64,000 nucleotides of DNA from Arthrobacter sp. zg-Y238 (GTDB lineage: Bacteria; Actinomycetota; Actinomycetes; Actinomycetales; Micrococcaceae). The stretch spans positions 62,001 through 126,000 of the forward strand of contig NZ_JANFLU010000004.1 in the NCBI RefSeq assembly GCF_024385525.1, read 5' to 3'. A program made the position numbers and the translations under genes. Under the pieces are notes generated by a model that saw only the letters and a program-made list of their open reading frames with translations, searched no databases and was not told the DNA's origin. Positions within the stretch are counted from its first letter, which is position 1; every line of letters begins with the position of its first letter. Of this stretch, positions 52,570 through 60,795 are shown piece after piece.

Positions 52570-53529
52570 ATGAGCGGGCAAGAGCACTTTGACGCACTCA
52601 TTGCAGCGGACGCCCGGGTGGAGCCGCGGGATTGGATGCCCGACGGGTACCGAAAGACGCTGGTCCGGCAGATCTCCCAGCACGCACACTCGGAAATCAT
52701 CGGGATGCAGCCCGAAGCAAACTGGATCACCCGTGCACCGTCCCTGAAACGCAAAGCGATCCTGATGGCGAAGGTGCAGGACGAGGCAGGCCACGGCCTC
52801 TACCTGTACTCCGCCGCTGAAACCCTGGGCACACCGCGGGACCAAATGACCGCGGACCTCATTGCCGGCAAGGCTCGCTACTCGAGCATCTTCAACTACC
52901 CCACGCTGACGTGGGCGGATATGGGTGCCATCGGCTGGCTCGTGGACGGTGCCGCAATCTGCAACCAGGTCCCGCTTTGCCGCGCCTCCTACGGTCCATA
53001 CGGGCGGGCCATGGTGCGGATCTGCAAAGAAGAGTCCTTCCACCAGCGGCAGGGCTTCGAGATCCTGCTGGAACTGGCCAACGGCACCCCTGCACAGCGG
53101 GAGATGGCCCAGGACGCAATCAACCGCTGGTATGCCCCCTCACTGATGATGTTCGGACCCCCGGACGAGGATTCACCGAATTCCCGCCAGTCCATGGCCT
53201 GGAACATCAAACGCTTCTCCAATGACGAACTGCGTTCCCGCTTTGTCGGCATGATCGTCGAGCAGGTGAAGGTCCTCGGCCTGACCCTTCCCGATGCGGA
53301 TATCCGTTTCAACGAGGAGACCGAACGCTGGGAACACGGACCGCTCGACTGGGACGAGTTCTCCGAAGTCCTTGCCGGGCGCGGTCCGTGCAACTCGCAG
53401 CGTCTGGCCCGACGGCGGGAGGCCCACGAAGACGGCGCCTGGGTGCGTGAAGCCGCGGCGGCCTATGCCGCCCGCCAGGCCGGCCGCAGCAGCGCCGGTG
53501 CTGTCTCCAGCGAAGCGGGGGCAGCGTAG
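52570..53529 (+). CDS. paaA: Phenylacetyl-CoA epoxidase catalytic subunit PaaA
   Basis: Di-iron monooxygenase subunit that epoxidises the aromatic ring of phenylacetyl-CoA. The iron ligands are expected in [27 protein letters not shown] and [13 protein letters not shown], the last two with the E-x-x-H arrangement. 319 residues; the C-terminal 40 are Ala/Arg-rich. First gene of the paaABCDE-paaG run, starting 60 bp after the operator. Confidence 0.97.
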   Translation: MSGQEHFDALIAADARVEPRDWMPDGYRKTLVRQISQHAHSEIIGMQPEANWITRAPSLKRKAILMAKVQDEAGHGLYLYSAAETLGTPRDQMTADLIAGKARYSSIFNYPTLTWADMGAIGWLVDGAAICNQVPLCRASYGPYGRAMVRICKEESFHQRQGFEILLELANGTPAQREMAQDAINRWYAPSLMMFGPPDEDSPNSRQSMAWNIKRFSNDELRSRFVGMIVEQVKVLGLTLPDADIRFNEETERWEHGPLDWDEFSEVLAGRGPCNSQRLARRREAHEDGAWVREAAAAYAARQAGRSSAGAVSSEAGAA

Positions 53530-53531
53530 CC

Positions 53532-53987
53532 ATGACGGGCGGATCAACAACCGGCGACGACGGCTCGACGCCGGTTGTCGCGGGCGCCGGCACGGCCGCA
53601 GTCCAGGACGCGGGATCGAAGCCGGCCACAGTCAACGACGCCGGCGCGGGGCCGGCGGGGTCGGCGACGGCAACTCCCGGAACGCCAACGGCTGCGCCGA
53701 CCCCCGCGGCGGGCTGGCCGCTCTGGGAAGTGTTTGTCCGCTCCTCCCGCGGCCTGTCCCACGTGCATGCCGGTTCGCTTCATGCGCCGGACGCGGACAT
53801 GGCAGTGCGCAACGCCAGGGATCTGTACACCCGGCGCAACGAGGGCGTTTCGCTCTGGGTGGTGCCGGCGTCGGCCATTATTGCCAGCGATCCCGATGCC
53901 AAGGGGCAGTTCTTCGAATCCCCGCAGGGCAAGGATTACCGCCACGCCACTTACTACACCAAGTCGGAAGGGGTGAAGCACCTGTGA
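53532..53987 (+). CDS. paaB: Phenylacetyl-CoA epoxidase subunit PaaB with N-terminal extension
   Basis: Bridging subunit of the epoxidase complex. The conserved fold begins at residue 62 (WPLWEVFVRSSRGLSHVHAG) and ends GKDYRHATYYTKSEGVKHL. Before it are 61 residues of Ala/Gly/Thr/Pro-rich, apparently disordered sequence; the usual PaaB is about 95-100 residues. The ATG is two bases after the paaA stop. A later start would have to be a non-ATG codon near the core. It overlaps paaC by four bases. Confidence 0.94.
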   Translation: MTGGSTTGDDGSTPVVAGAGTAAVQDAGSKPATVNDAGAGPAGSATATPGTPTAAPTPAAGWPLWEVFVRSSRGLSHVHAGSLHAPDADMAVRNARDLYTRRNEGVSLWVVPASAIIASDPDAKGQFFESPQGKDYRHATYYTKSEGVKHL

Positions 53988-54802
53988 GTTCAGACAGCGC
54001 CACCCGGATTACCCCGGGCAACGCCCTGCGGCCGGAGGACATTGCCGCCGCCGGAACGCGGGCAGACGCGAACACCGCCGCCTATGCCCTGCGCCTGGGC
54101 GACGACGCGCTGGTGCTGGCCCAGCGGCTCGGCTGGTGGATATCGCGGGCACCGGAACTGGAAGAGGACGTGGCCCTGGGGAACATTGCCCTCGACCTGA
54201 TCGGGCATGCACGCTCCTTCCTCAGTTATGCCGGCAGTGCTGACGGCCGCACCGAGGATGATCTCGCGTACTGGCGGCAGGAAACCGAATTCCGCTCCGT
54301 GCATCTGGTGGAGCAGCCCAACGGCGATTTTGCCCGGACCATTGCCCGGCAGCTGGTGGTGTCCTTCTACCAGTTCGAGCTGTACGGCGCGCTGCAGCAT
54401 TCCACCGATCCCACCCTTTCGGCGATTGCAGCGAAAGCGGTCAAGGAAGTGGATTACCACCGGGACCACAGCGCCCAGTGGGTGCTCCGGCTGGGCCTGG
54501 GCACGGACGAATCCCGACGCCGGATGATCCGTGCGCTCGAACTGACCTGGCCGTACGTGGCCGAGCTGTTCGACGACGACGAGCTCGTGGTCTCGCTCGG
54601 AAGCCGGGCGGTTCTGCCCTCGTCCCTGAAGCCTGCCTTTGACGGCCACATTGCCGCCATACTCCGCCAGGCGGAACTGGATCTGCCCGTGATACAGCCC
54701 GCTCCCGGCGGCGGCCGGCGCGGACAGCACAGCGAACATCTGGGTTATCTGCTGGCAGAGATGCAGGTGCTGGCCCGCGAACATCCCGGTGCATCGTGGT
54801 GA
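53984..54802 (+). CDS. paaC: Phenylacetyl-CoA epoxidase structural subunit PaaC
   Basis: A 272-residue PaaA-like fold that supports the catalytic subunit. Family segments are DALVLAQRLGWWISRAPELEE, GNIALDLIGHARSF and VDYHRDHSAQWVLRLG. The GTG start overlaps the paaB stop (GTGA). The frame is open far upstream through paaB, but that part is not family-like. Confidence 0.96.
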   Translation: MSSDSATRITPGNALRPEDIAAAGTRADANTAAYALRLGDDALVLAQRLGWWISRAPELEEDVALGNIALDLIGHARSFLSYAGSADGRTEDDLAYWRQETEFRSVHLVEQPNGDFARTIARQLVVSFYQFELYGALQHSTDPTLSAIAAKAVKEVDYHRDHSAQWVLRLGLGTDESRRRMIRALELTWPYVAELFDDDELVVSLGSRAVLPSSLKPAFDGHIAAILRQAELDLPVIQPAPGGGRRGQHSEHLGYLLAEMQVLAREHPGASW

Positions 54803-55311
54803 GCCTGATGGAATCCTCCCTGCGCCCGGCGGACCCCGCCGCGGCAGCGGCCTGGGACATCGCCGCCACGGTCTGCGACCCCGAAATCCCCGTACTCACC
54901 ATCGAGGACCTGGGCGTGCTCCGGCGGGTGGAGGTCACCGACGCGCAGGTGCAGGTGGCCATCACCCCCACCTATTCCGGCTGTCCTGCCATGGACGCCA
55001 TCCGGCAGGACGTCACCGCAGCCCTGGGCGCGGCCGGCTATCCCAGCGTCCAGGTCTCCCTCGAGCTGGCTCCGGCATGGACCACCGACTGGATGAGCAG
55101 TGCAGGCAAAGCGAAGCTGGACGCCTACGGCATCGCGCCGCCGTCGGGCCGCGCCGCCGCAGGTCCCGTCCGGGTGGGCCTGAGCGTGAAATGCCCCCAG
55201 TGCTCCTCGCTGAACACCCGTGAGCTGACCCGGTTCGGTTCCACCTCCTGCAAGGCGCTGTGGGTCTGCAGCGACTGCCGGGAACCGTTCGACTACTTCA
55301 AGGTGCTCTGA
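54799..55311 (+). CDS. paaD: Phenylacetyl-CoA epoxidase assembly protein PaaD
   Basis: A DUF59/MIP18-family protein of 170 residues, needed for epoxidase activity and probably for iron or iron-sulfur assembly. The N-terminal domain has DPEIPVLTIEDLGVLR and PTYSGCPAM; the C-terminus is a zinc-ribbon with CPQC and CSDC. The GTG at 54799 overlaps the paaC stop; another GTG is at 54796. Confidence 0.95.
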   Translation: MSLMESSLRPADPAAAAAWDIAATVCDPEIPVLTIEDLGVLRRVEVTDAQVQVAITPTYSGCPAMDAIRQDVTAALGAAGYPSVQVSLELAPAWTTDWMSSAGKAKLDAYGIAPPSGRAAAGPVRVGLSVKCPQCSSLNTRELTRFGSTSCKALWVCSDCREPFDYFKVL

Positions 55312-55315
55312 AGCT

Positions 55316-56449
55316 ATGACCGCCCTTCCCGATGCGCCGCCCCGCCGCGGTGCCTTCCGTCCACTGACCGTTGCCGCCGTACGCCGATTGACCGGCGATG
55401 CCGTCGAGGTCACCTTCGACGTACCGTCCGAGCTGGTGGAGGCCTACGCCTATCTGCCGGGACAGTACGTTGCCCTCCGCACTGTCCTGGACGGCACGGA
55501 ACTGAGGCGCAGCTACTCCATCTGCGCCGAGCCGAAGCCCGGCGAACTGCGGGTGGCCGTCAAGCGGGACCTGGGCGGCCTGTTTTCCTCCTGGGTGAAC
55601 GAGCATTTGAGGGCCGGTGACGTACTGGACGTTATGAGCCCGGCCGGCAGCTTCATCTCCCGGCACGCCCCGGGCCAACGCGGCCTGGAATCGTTGCACG
55701 GGCAGGTGTTTGCCGCCGTAGCCGCAGGGTCCGGCATCACCCCGGTCATCGCGATCGCCCGCACCGTGCTGGCTTCCTCCGACACCACGCGCTTTGACCT
55801 GGTCTACGCCAACAAGGCGGCCATGGACGTGATGTTCCTGGAGGAACTGGCGGACCTGAAGGACCGCTACCCGTCCCGGTTCGCCCTGCATCACGTCCTC
55901 TCCCGCGAACAGCGGATTTCGCCGCTGCTCAGCGGACGGCTCGACGCCGGGAAACTCACCACCCTGATCGACTCGGTGCTGCCGGCCGCAGCGGTGGATG
56001 AATGGTTGCTCTGCGGCCCGTTCGACCTGGTGCAGCTGTGCCGCGACGCGCTCGCCGAACGCGGCGTCGACCCGGCTAAGGTGCGTTTCGAACTCTTCAC
56101 CACCGGACGGCCCGACCGGCCGGAAGGCTCCGCCGGCCGTCCGCTTCTCCCCGACAGTTCAGGGGAGAACTTCGACATCACTTTCCGGCTGGACGGGCTG
56201 CAGGGCAAGGTGGCGAGCCCGGTGCACGCCCGCGAATCCGTGCTCAACGCTGCCCTTCGCGTCCGTCCGGATGTGCCTTTCGCCTGCGCCGGCGGCGTCT
56301 GCGGAACCTGCCGGGCGAAGCTGGTCTCCGGCACCGTGGACATGGAGGAGAACTATGCGCTCGAACCGGAGGAACTGGAGCGCGGCTACGTGCTGACCTG
56401 CCAGAGCCGCCCCACCAGCCCGGAAGTGACCGTTGACTACGACGCCTAG
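55316..56449 (+). CDS. paaE: Phenylacetyl-CoA epoxidase reductase PaaE
   Basis: A 377-residue flavoprotein that passes electrons from NADPH to PaaABC. An FAD domain with RRSYSICAEP, an NAD(P) domain with AAGSGITPVIAIARTVL, and a plant-type 2Fe-2S domain with CAGGVCGTC and a later Cys in LTCQSRP, in that order. It starts four bases after paaD. Confidence 0.96.
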   Translation: MTALPDAPPRRGAFRPLTVAAVRRLTGDAVEVTFDVPSELVEAYAYLPGQYVALRTVLDGTELRRSYSICAEPKPGELRVAVKRDLGGLFSSWVNEHLRAGDVLDVMSPAGSFISRHAPGQRGLESLHGQVFAAVAAGSGITPVIAIARTVLASSDTTRFDLVYANKAAMDVMFLEELADLKDRYPSRFALHHVLSREQRISPLLSGRLDAGKLTTLIDSVLPAAAVDEWLLCGPFDLVQLCRDALAERGVDPAKVRFELFTTGRPDRPEGSAGRPLLPDSSGENFDITFRLDGLQGKVASPVHARESVLNAALRVRPDVPFACAGGVCGTCRAKLVSGTVDMEENYALEPEELERGYVLTCQSRPTSPEVTVDYDA

Positions 56450-56458
56450 GAGCACCCG

Positions 56459-57226
56459 ATGATCGACCTGACCATCTCCGACGGCGTGGCCGAAGTGGTC
56501 CTGAACGCCCCGCAGAAACTCAATGCCTTGGACGGTCCCGCCCTGGCGGAACTGGGACAGGCATACGACGACGCCGCTGCCGCCGGAGTGCGGGCACTGC
56601 TGCTGCGGGGAGAGGGCCGGAGCTTTTGTGCAGGGCGGGACCTTTCCACCGTCTCCCCGGAACACGACGACGCGCGCGGCTACCTCGTGGATGACCTGCT
56701 GCCGCTGCTGCAGAAGATGACCGCCTTCCCGGCGCCGACATTCGCTGCTGCCCAGGGTGCGTGTCTGGGAGTGGGGCTCGGATTGCTGGTGGCCACCGAC
56801 GTCGTTTATGTGGCAACGGACGCGAAGGTCGGTTCGCCGTTCGCGAACCTGGGTGCGGCACTGGATTCGGGCGGGCACTGGCTGTTCACGGAACGGCTGG
56901 GGCCGCACCGCACCCTGGACCTGATCTACACGGCGGATCTGATGAGCGGTGCGGAGGCCGTAGCCGGCGGGCTGTTCAGCCGTGCCATGGACCCCGCCGA
57001 ACTGCTGGACCGCACCCGTGCCACGGCAGTGCGCGTCGCGTCCGGACCCACGCAGGCCTTCACGGCGTCCCGGGAACTCGTGGCACAGATCAGGGACCGG
57101 CGGCTGGGTTTCTGGGAAGCGCTGGATGCCGAGAACACCGTGCAGGAAAAGCTCAGCGGAACTCCCGACTATGCGGAAGGGTTTAACGCCTTCCTGGCCA
57201 AGCGCAGGCCCGTTTTCCAGGGGTGA
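56459..57226 (+). CDS. paaG: Enoyl-CoA hydratase/isomerase, probable PaaG
   Basis: A 255-residue crotonase-fold enzyme. Oxyanion-hole segments are SFCAGRDLS and AAQGACLGVGLGLLVATDV; the acidic residue in NLGAALDSGGHWL suits an isomerase of the PaaG type, which converts the ring-epoxide to oxepin-CoA. PaaF (hydratase of the later beta-oxidation steps) is the alternative. It is nine bases after paaE, the last gene of the run. paaF, paaH and paaJ are not in the window. Confidence 0.88.
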   Translation: MIDLTISDGVAEVVLNAPQKLNALDGPALAELGQAYDDAAAAGVRALLLRGEGRSFCAGRDLSTVSPEHDDARGYLVDDLLPLLQKMTAFPAPTFAAAQGACLGVGLGLLVATDVVYVATDAKVGSPFANLGAALDSGGHWLFTERLGPHRTLDLIYTADLMSGAEAVAGGLFSRAMDPAELLDRTRATAVRVASGPTQAFTASRELVAQIRDRRLGFWEALDAENTVQEKLSGTPDYAEGFNAFLAKRRPVFQG

Positions 57227-57281
57227 CCGTCCGGGGCCGGCTTGTGATGCGGCGGACACCGGACTAGGTTGGAACTAACTC

Positions 57282-57295
57282 GTAAGCATACTTAC
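57282..57295. promoter_or_regulatory. Palindrome upstream of the small disordered-protein gene
   Basis: GTAAG-CATA-CTTAC, a perfect 5-bp inverted repeat in an AT-rich stretch, 52 bp before the ATG. It may be an operator for a stress regulator; the binding protein is unknown. Confidence 0.5.
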
Positions 57296-57346
57296 AACAG
57301 GTGCTTGCCGGCGCTAGAGAACCCTGAGACACCGAGGAGGCGGAAC

Positions 57347-57595
57347 ATGGCCGACAGCTATAACCCGAACAATGACCCGGCGAACCCGGATAAGCCCAAG
57401 GACGCGCAAAAGGGCTCGAATACGCAGGAGGGCACCGGCAACCACGCCCACAGCGAGGCAAAGGCCGGAAGCACCAATCCTGATCCGCTGGACGGCAACA
57501 TCACCGGCCTCGAGCCCGGTGGCGGCGTTCCTCCGGGAGAGACCCCTCCGGCAGAGGACCAGATGAGCACCGACCAGGGCCACGACGAAAACTGA
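57347..57595 (+). CDS. Small disordered protein with DUF6480-like motif
   Basis: 82 residues, hydrophilic, rich in Asn, Pro, Asp, Gly and Glu, with no predicted fold. Its motif [17 protein letters not shown] is the one seen in DUF6480-family proteins, which usually continue into a membrane helix; here the protein stops 15 residues later. Strong GAGGAGG ribosome site. Such small acidic proteins are often stress-induced in Micrococcaceae (inference). Confidence 0.8.
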   Translation: MADSYNPNNDPANPDKPKDAQKGSNTQEGTGNHAHSEAKAGSTNPDPLDGNITGLEPGGGVPPGETPPAEDQMSTDQGHDEN

Positions 57596-57693
57596 CCTGC
57601 CGGACTGGACTGGACTGAATGAATGCCTGGACCAAGGAAGCTGCCTGGATCGAATGAACCGTCCGGGCAGACATAAAAAGCAGACGTAAAAAG

Positions 57694-57723
57694 CAGGGCC
57701 TGCAGTTGCGGGCCCTGTTTTTT
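57694..57723 (+). terminator. Rho-independent terminator after the small disordered-protein gene
   Basis: CAGGGCC pairs with GGCCCTG (7 bp) around a ten-base loop that can pair further, followed by six T. About 100 bp after the stop codon. Confidence 0.88.
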
Positions 57724-57779
57724 GCTTCCGCTGCTGCGCTTTGCTTCCGCTGCTGCGCTGTAACTTTCCCTGCTGCGCT
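57722..57779. repeat. 19-bp tandem repeat between terminator and lrp stop
   Basis: TTGCTTCCGCTGCTGCGCT occurs twice in tandem (57722, 57741) and once more in decayed form (57760). The third copy ends one base before the Lrp stop codon. Slippage product; no function seen. Confidence 0.85.
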
Positions 57780-57780
57780 G

Positions 57781-58242
57781 TCAGCGGGTGTCGCGTTCCT
57801 CGAACACCAGGAAGGTCTGCGTGTCGAGGACACCCGGCATGGACTGCAGCTGGTCGAAGATGACCCTGCGCAGGTGGACGTTGTCCTCGGCGCGGACCAG
57901 CACAATCACGTCGAACGAGCCGCCCACCAGGGCGATGTGGTGGATCTCCGGCACCTCGCTGAGCCGGTCCTTCAATTCCCGCCAGGCGTGCTGGCGGACC
58001 TTCAGCGTCACATACGCCGAAGAGCCCAGGCCGGCCTTCTCCGGATCCACCAGCGCCGTGAATCGGCTGAGGACTCCGGACTCCGTGAGTCGGGCAATCC
58101 GCGAGTAGGCGTGTGCCCGGGAGATATGGACTTCCTGCGCGACGGCGGTAAACGATGCCCTGCCGTCGGACCGCAGGACGGCCAGGATCTTTCGGTCAAT
58201 GTCATCCAACGGCTGCACCTGCGTTGTAGTCATAATGTCCAC
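57781..58242 (-). CDS. Lrp/AsnC family regulator (BkdR-like)
   Basis: A 153-residue feast/famine regulator: helix-turn-helix ASFTAVAQEVHISRAHAYSR near the N-terminus and a RAM ligand-binding domain ending FLVFEERDTR. It starts with GTG at 58242 (GGGGAGAGC upstream) or ATG at 58233. Divergent from the 2-oxoacid dehydrogenase operon with a 9-bp inverted repeat between them, so it is the likely local regulator, responding to branched-chain amino or keto acids (inference). Confidence 0.9.
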   Translation of the reverse strand: MDIMTTTQVQPLDDIDRKILAVLRSDGRASFTAVAQEVHISRAHAYSRIARLTESGVLSRFTALVDPEKAGLGSSAYVTLKVRQHAWRELKDRLSEVPEIHHIALVGGSFDVIVLVRAEDNVHLRRVIFDQLQSMPGVLDTQTFLVFEERDTR

Positions 58243-58252
58243 GCTCTCCCCA

Positions 58253-58293
58253 AGTAATCTGCGTCACATTTGCAAGGTGTCCATCAGATTACT
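58253..58293. promoter_or_regulatory. Inverted repeat between lrp and the bkd operon
   Basis: Perfect 9-bp arms AGTAATCTG (58253-58261) and CAGATTACT (58285-58293), centres 32 bp apart, about three helical turns. The arrangement suits an Lrp-type octamer or paired dimers and lies 10 bp from the lrp start. Confidence 0.75.
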
Positions 58294-58417
58294 CCCGCAG
58301 AGCGCTGGCGTCCAAGATTTCGGGGAATGCTGGTAACGATTCAACGGCCGAAAGCATACTGGCAAGACAGAAGTTCCGTGTGCAAAGATGCCGCGGTGCT
58401 GCGGACGGAGGCTCGCG

Positions 58418-59635
58418 ATGACCATCTCTACCGGCAGGACCCGGCAGGCTGCCTTTGGCGCCGAAAGCGGTTCCGGGAGCGCGGATGCCCTGTTGCCCTC
58501 GGACGTCCCCGTCCAGCTGCTGGATGCCGGCGGCGCAGCCCGTCAGGATTCCCGGTACGCGATGCCCGCCGATGACATGCTGCTGGATGCCTATGCCCGT
58601 CTGGTGGCGGGCCGGCGAATCAATGACCAGGCCAACGCCCTGGTGCGTCAGGGGCGGCTGGCCGTCTACCCTTCCTCGCACGGGCAGGAAGCCTGCCAGG
58701 TAGCCGCCGCTGCCGTGCTCCAAACGCAGGACTGGCTGTTTCCCACGTACCGGGACAGTGTTGCCGTGATGTCCCGCGGAGTGGACCCGCTGCAGGTGCT
58801 GACGCTGCTGCGCGGAGACTGGCACAGCGGCTATGACCCGTACGAGCATCGGGTGGCCCCGCAGGCTACACCCCTGGCCACCCAGCTGCTGCACGCCGTC
58901 GGCGTCGCGCACGCCGCGAAGCTCAAGGGGGAGGACACCGTGGTGCTTGCCCTGTGCGGCGACGGTGCCACCAGCGAGGGCGACTTCCACGAAGCGCTCA
59001 ACTTTGCCGCCGTGTTCCACGTACCCGTGGTGTTCTTCATCCAGAACAACGAATACGCCATCTCGGTACCGCTGAAAAACCAGTCCGTGGCGCCGTCGCT
59101 GGCGCACAAAGCCATCGGATACGGCATGCCGGGGGAGCGGGTGGACGGGAACGACGTCGCCGCCCTCATCTCCGTCCTGGGCGCGGCAGTGCTGCGGGCA
59201 CGCGAAGGCGGCGGACCGGCACTTGTGGAAGCGCATACCTACCGCATGCAGGCCCACACCAACGCGGACGACGCCACCCGGTACCGTTCGGCGGAAGAAG
59301 TGCAGGACTGGTTGCCCCGGGACCCGCTGGCCCGGACCCGTTCCTACCTGCGCGGCTGCGGGCTGCTCGATGACGCCCGTGAGGATGAACTGGCAGCGGC
59401 TGCCGAAGCGCTCGCGGCAGCCATGCGCGAGGGCCTGAATACCGACGTCGAACCGGACCCGCTGGCGCTGTTTGAACACGTCTATACCCGGCGCACTCCG
59501 CAGCTGGCGGAGCAGTCCGAGTTGCTGCGCGGCGAACTGCAACGCGGCGAGGCAGAACGCGATGCGCTTGTCCGCAACGTAGCCGCAGGTCCGGACGGCA
59601 CCGGGAACCCCGCAGATCCCGGCGCTTCGCGGTGA
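58418..59635 (+). CDS. bkdA: Branched-chain 2-oxoacid dehydrogenase E1 alpha
   Basis: Thiamine-diphosphate subunit that decarboxylates the 2-oxoacid. The cofactor motif is CGDGATSEGDFHEALNFA through FFIQNNEYAISVP; the phosphorylation-loop-like region AHTYRMQAHTNADDATRYR follows. 405 residues from the ATG at 58418 (GGAGG site). Pyruvate dehydrogenase E1 alpha of the same fold is the alternative; the divergent Lrp regulator favours branched-chain substrates. Confidence 0.9.
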   Translation: MTISTGRTRQAAFGAESGSGSADALLPSDVPVQLLDAGGAARQDSRYAMPADDMLLDAYARLVAGRRINDQANALVRQGRLAVYPSSHGQEACQVAAAAVLQTQDWLFPTYRDSVAVMSRGVDPLQVLTLLRGDWHSGYDPYEHRVAPQATPLATQLLHAVGVAHAAKLKGEDTVVLALCGDGATSEGDFHEALNFAAVFHVPVVFFIQNNEYAISVPLKNQSVAPSLAHKAIGYGMPGERVDGNDVAALISVLGAAVLRAREGGGPALVEAHTYRMQAHTNADDATRYRSAEEVQDWLPRDPLARTRSYLRGCGLLDDAREDELAAAAEALAAAMREGLNTDVEPDPLALFEHVYTRRTPQLAEQSELLRGELQRGEAERDALVRNVAAGPDGTGNPADPGASR

Positions 59636-59661
59636 CACCTCCTGATCTGAAAGGCAGCACC

Positions 59662-60795
59662 ATGGCAGCAACTCCAACGGACACTCCGCCCCAGGCACGG
59701 GAGATGGCCGATGCAGGGAGCGGACCGGAAACCCTGACCTTCGCCAAGGCGTTCAACGCCGCGCTCGCCGACGAAATGGCCGCCGACCCGACGGTCGTGG
59801 TCTTCGGCGAGGATGTGGGCCCGCTCGGCGGGGTCTTCCGGATCACCGACGGGCTGACTGCGCGGTTCGGAACCGACCGCTGCTTCGACACTCCGCTGGC
59901 CGAATCCGGGATCATGGGAATGGCCGTGGGCATGGCGATGAACGGTCTGCGTCCGGTAGTGGAGATGCAGTTCGACGCCTTCGCCTACCCAGCGTTCGAG
60001 CAGGTGGTCAGCCACGTGGCGAAGATGTCCAACCGGACCAGGGGAAAGGTGAAACTTCCGCTGGTGATCCGCATTCCGTATGCGGGCGGGATCGGCGGGG
60101 TGGAACACCACAGCGATTCCTCCGAGGCCTATTACGCGCACACGCCCGGCCTGACCGTCGTCGCGCCGGCAACCGTAGCCGATGCCTACACGCTGCTGCG
60201 CGACGCGATCCGGCTAAATGATCCGGTGGTTTTGCTGGAACCCAAGAAGCTCTACTGGAGCAAGGAAACAGTGGACCTGGCCGTCCTGCGCCGGGCCGCC
60301 GATGAAGCACTGCACACAGGCCGGCAGGTTCCGGACGGTATCGGGACAGCAGCTGTGGCGCGCACCGGAACGGACGCAACGCTGGTGGCTTACGGGCCGT
60401 CAGTGTCGACGGCGCTGGCTGCAGCGGCAGCCGCCGAAGCCGAGGGTCGGTCCCTGGAGGTCATCGACCTGCGCTCGATTGTTCCGTACGACGACGCCGC
60501 GGTCGACGCGTCCGTCCGGCGCACCGGACGGGCCGTGGTCATTTCCGAAGCGCCGGGGTTTGCCTCGGTGGCGTCGGAAATCGTGGCCCGCATCCAGGAA
60601 CGCTGCTTCCATTCCCTCGCCGCACCGGTGCTGCGGGTGACCGGCTTCGATGTGCCGTATCCGGCGCCGAAGCTGGAACACTGGTTCCTGCCCGGCGTGG
60701 ACCGCATCCTGGACGCCGTGGATGAGCTGCAGTGGGAGGAGCCTCCCGGTTCCGGCGCGGGTGCCGGAACTTCTGCTTCGGAGGATCCCCGATGA
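59662..60795 (+). CDS. bkdB: Branched-chain 2-oxoacid dehydrogenase E1 beta
   Basis: The partner subunit (377 residues) completing the E1 active site: VVVFGEDVGPLGGVFRIT, DTPLAESGIMGMAVGMAMNG and PYAGGIGGVEHHSDSSEAYY. The ATG at 59662 follows GAAAGG; an in-frame GTG overlaps the E1 alpha stop (59632) and could be used instead. It overlaps the E2 gene by four bases. Confidence 0.91.
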   Translation: MAATPTDTPPQAREMADAGSGPETLTFAKAFNAALADEMAADPTVVVFGEDVGPLGGVFRITDGLTARFGTDRCFDTPLAESGIMGMAVGMAMNGLRPVVEMQFDAFAYPAFEQVVSHVAKMSNRTRGKVKLPLVIRIPYAGGIGGVEHHSDSSEAYYAHTPGLTVVAPATVADAYTLLRDAIRLNDPVVLLEPKKLYWSKETVDLAVLRRAADEALHTGRQVPDGIGTAAVARTGTDATLVAYGPSVSTALAAAAAAEAEGRSLEVIDLRSIVPYDDAAVDASVRRTGRAVVISEAPGFASVASEIVARIQERCFHSLAAPVLRVTGFDVPYPAPKLEHWFLPGVDRILDAVDELQWEEPPGSGAGAGTSASEDPR

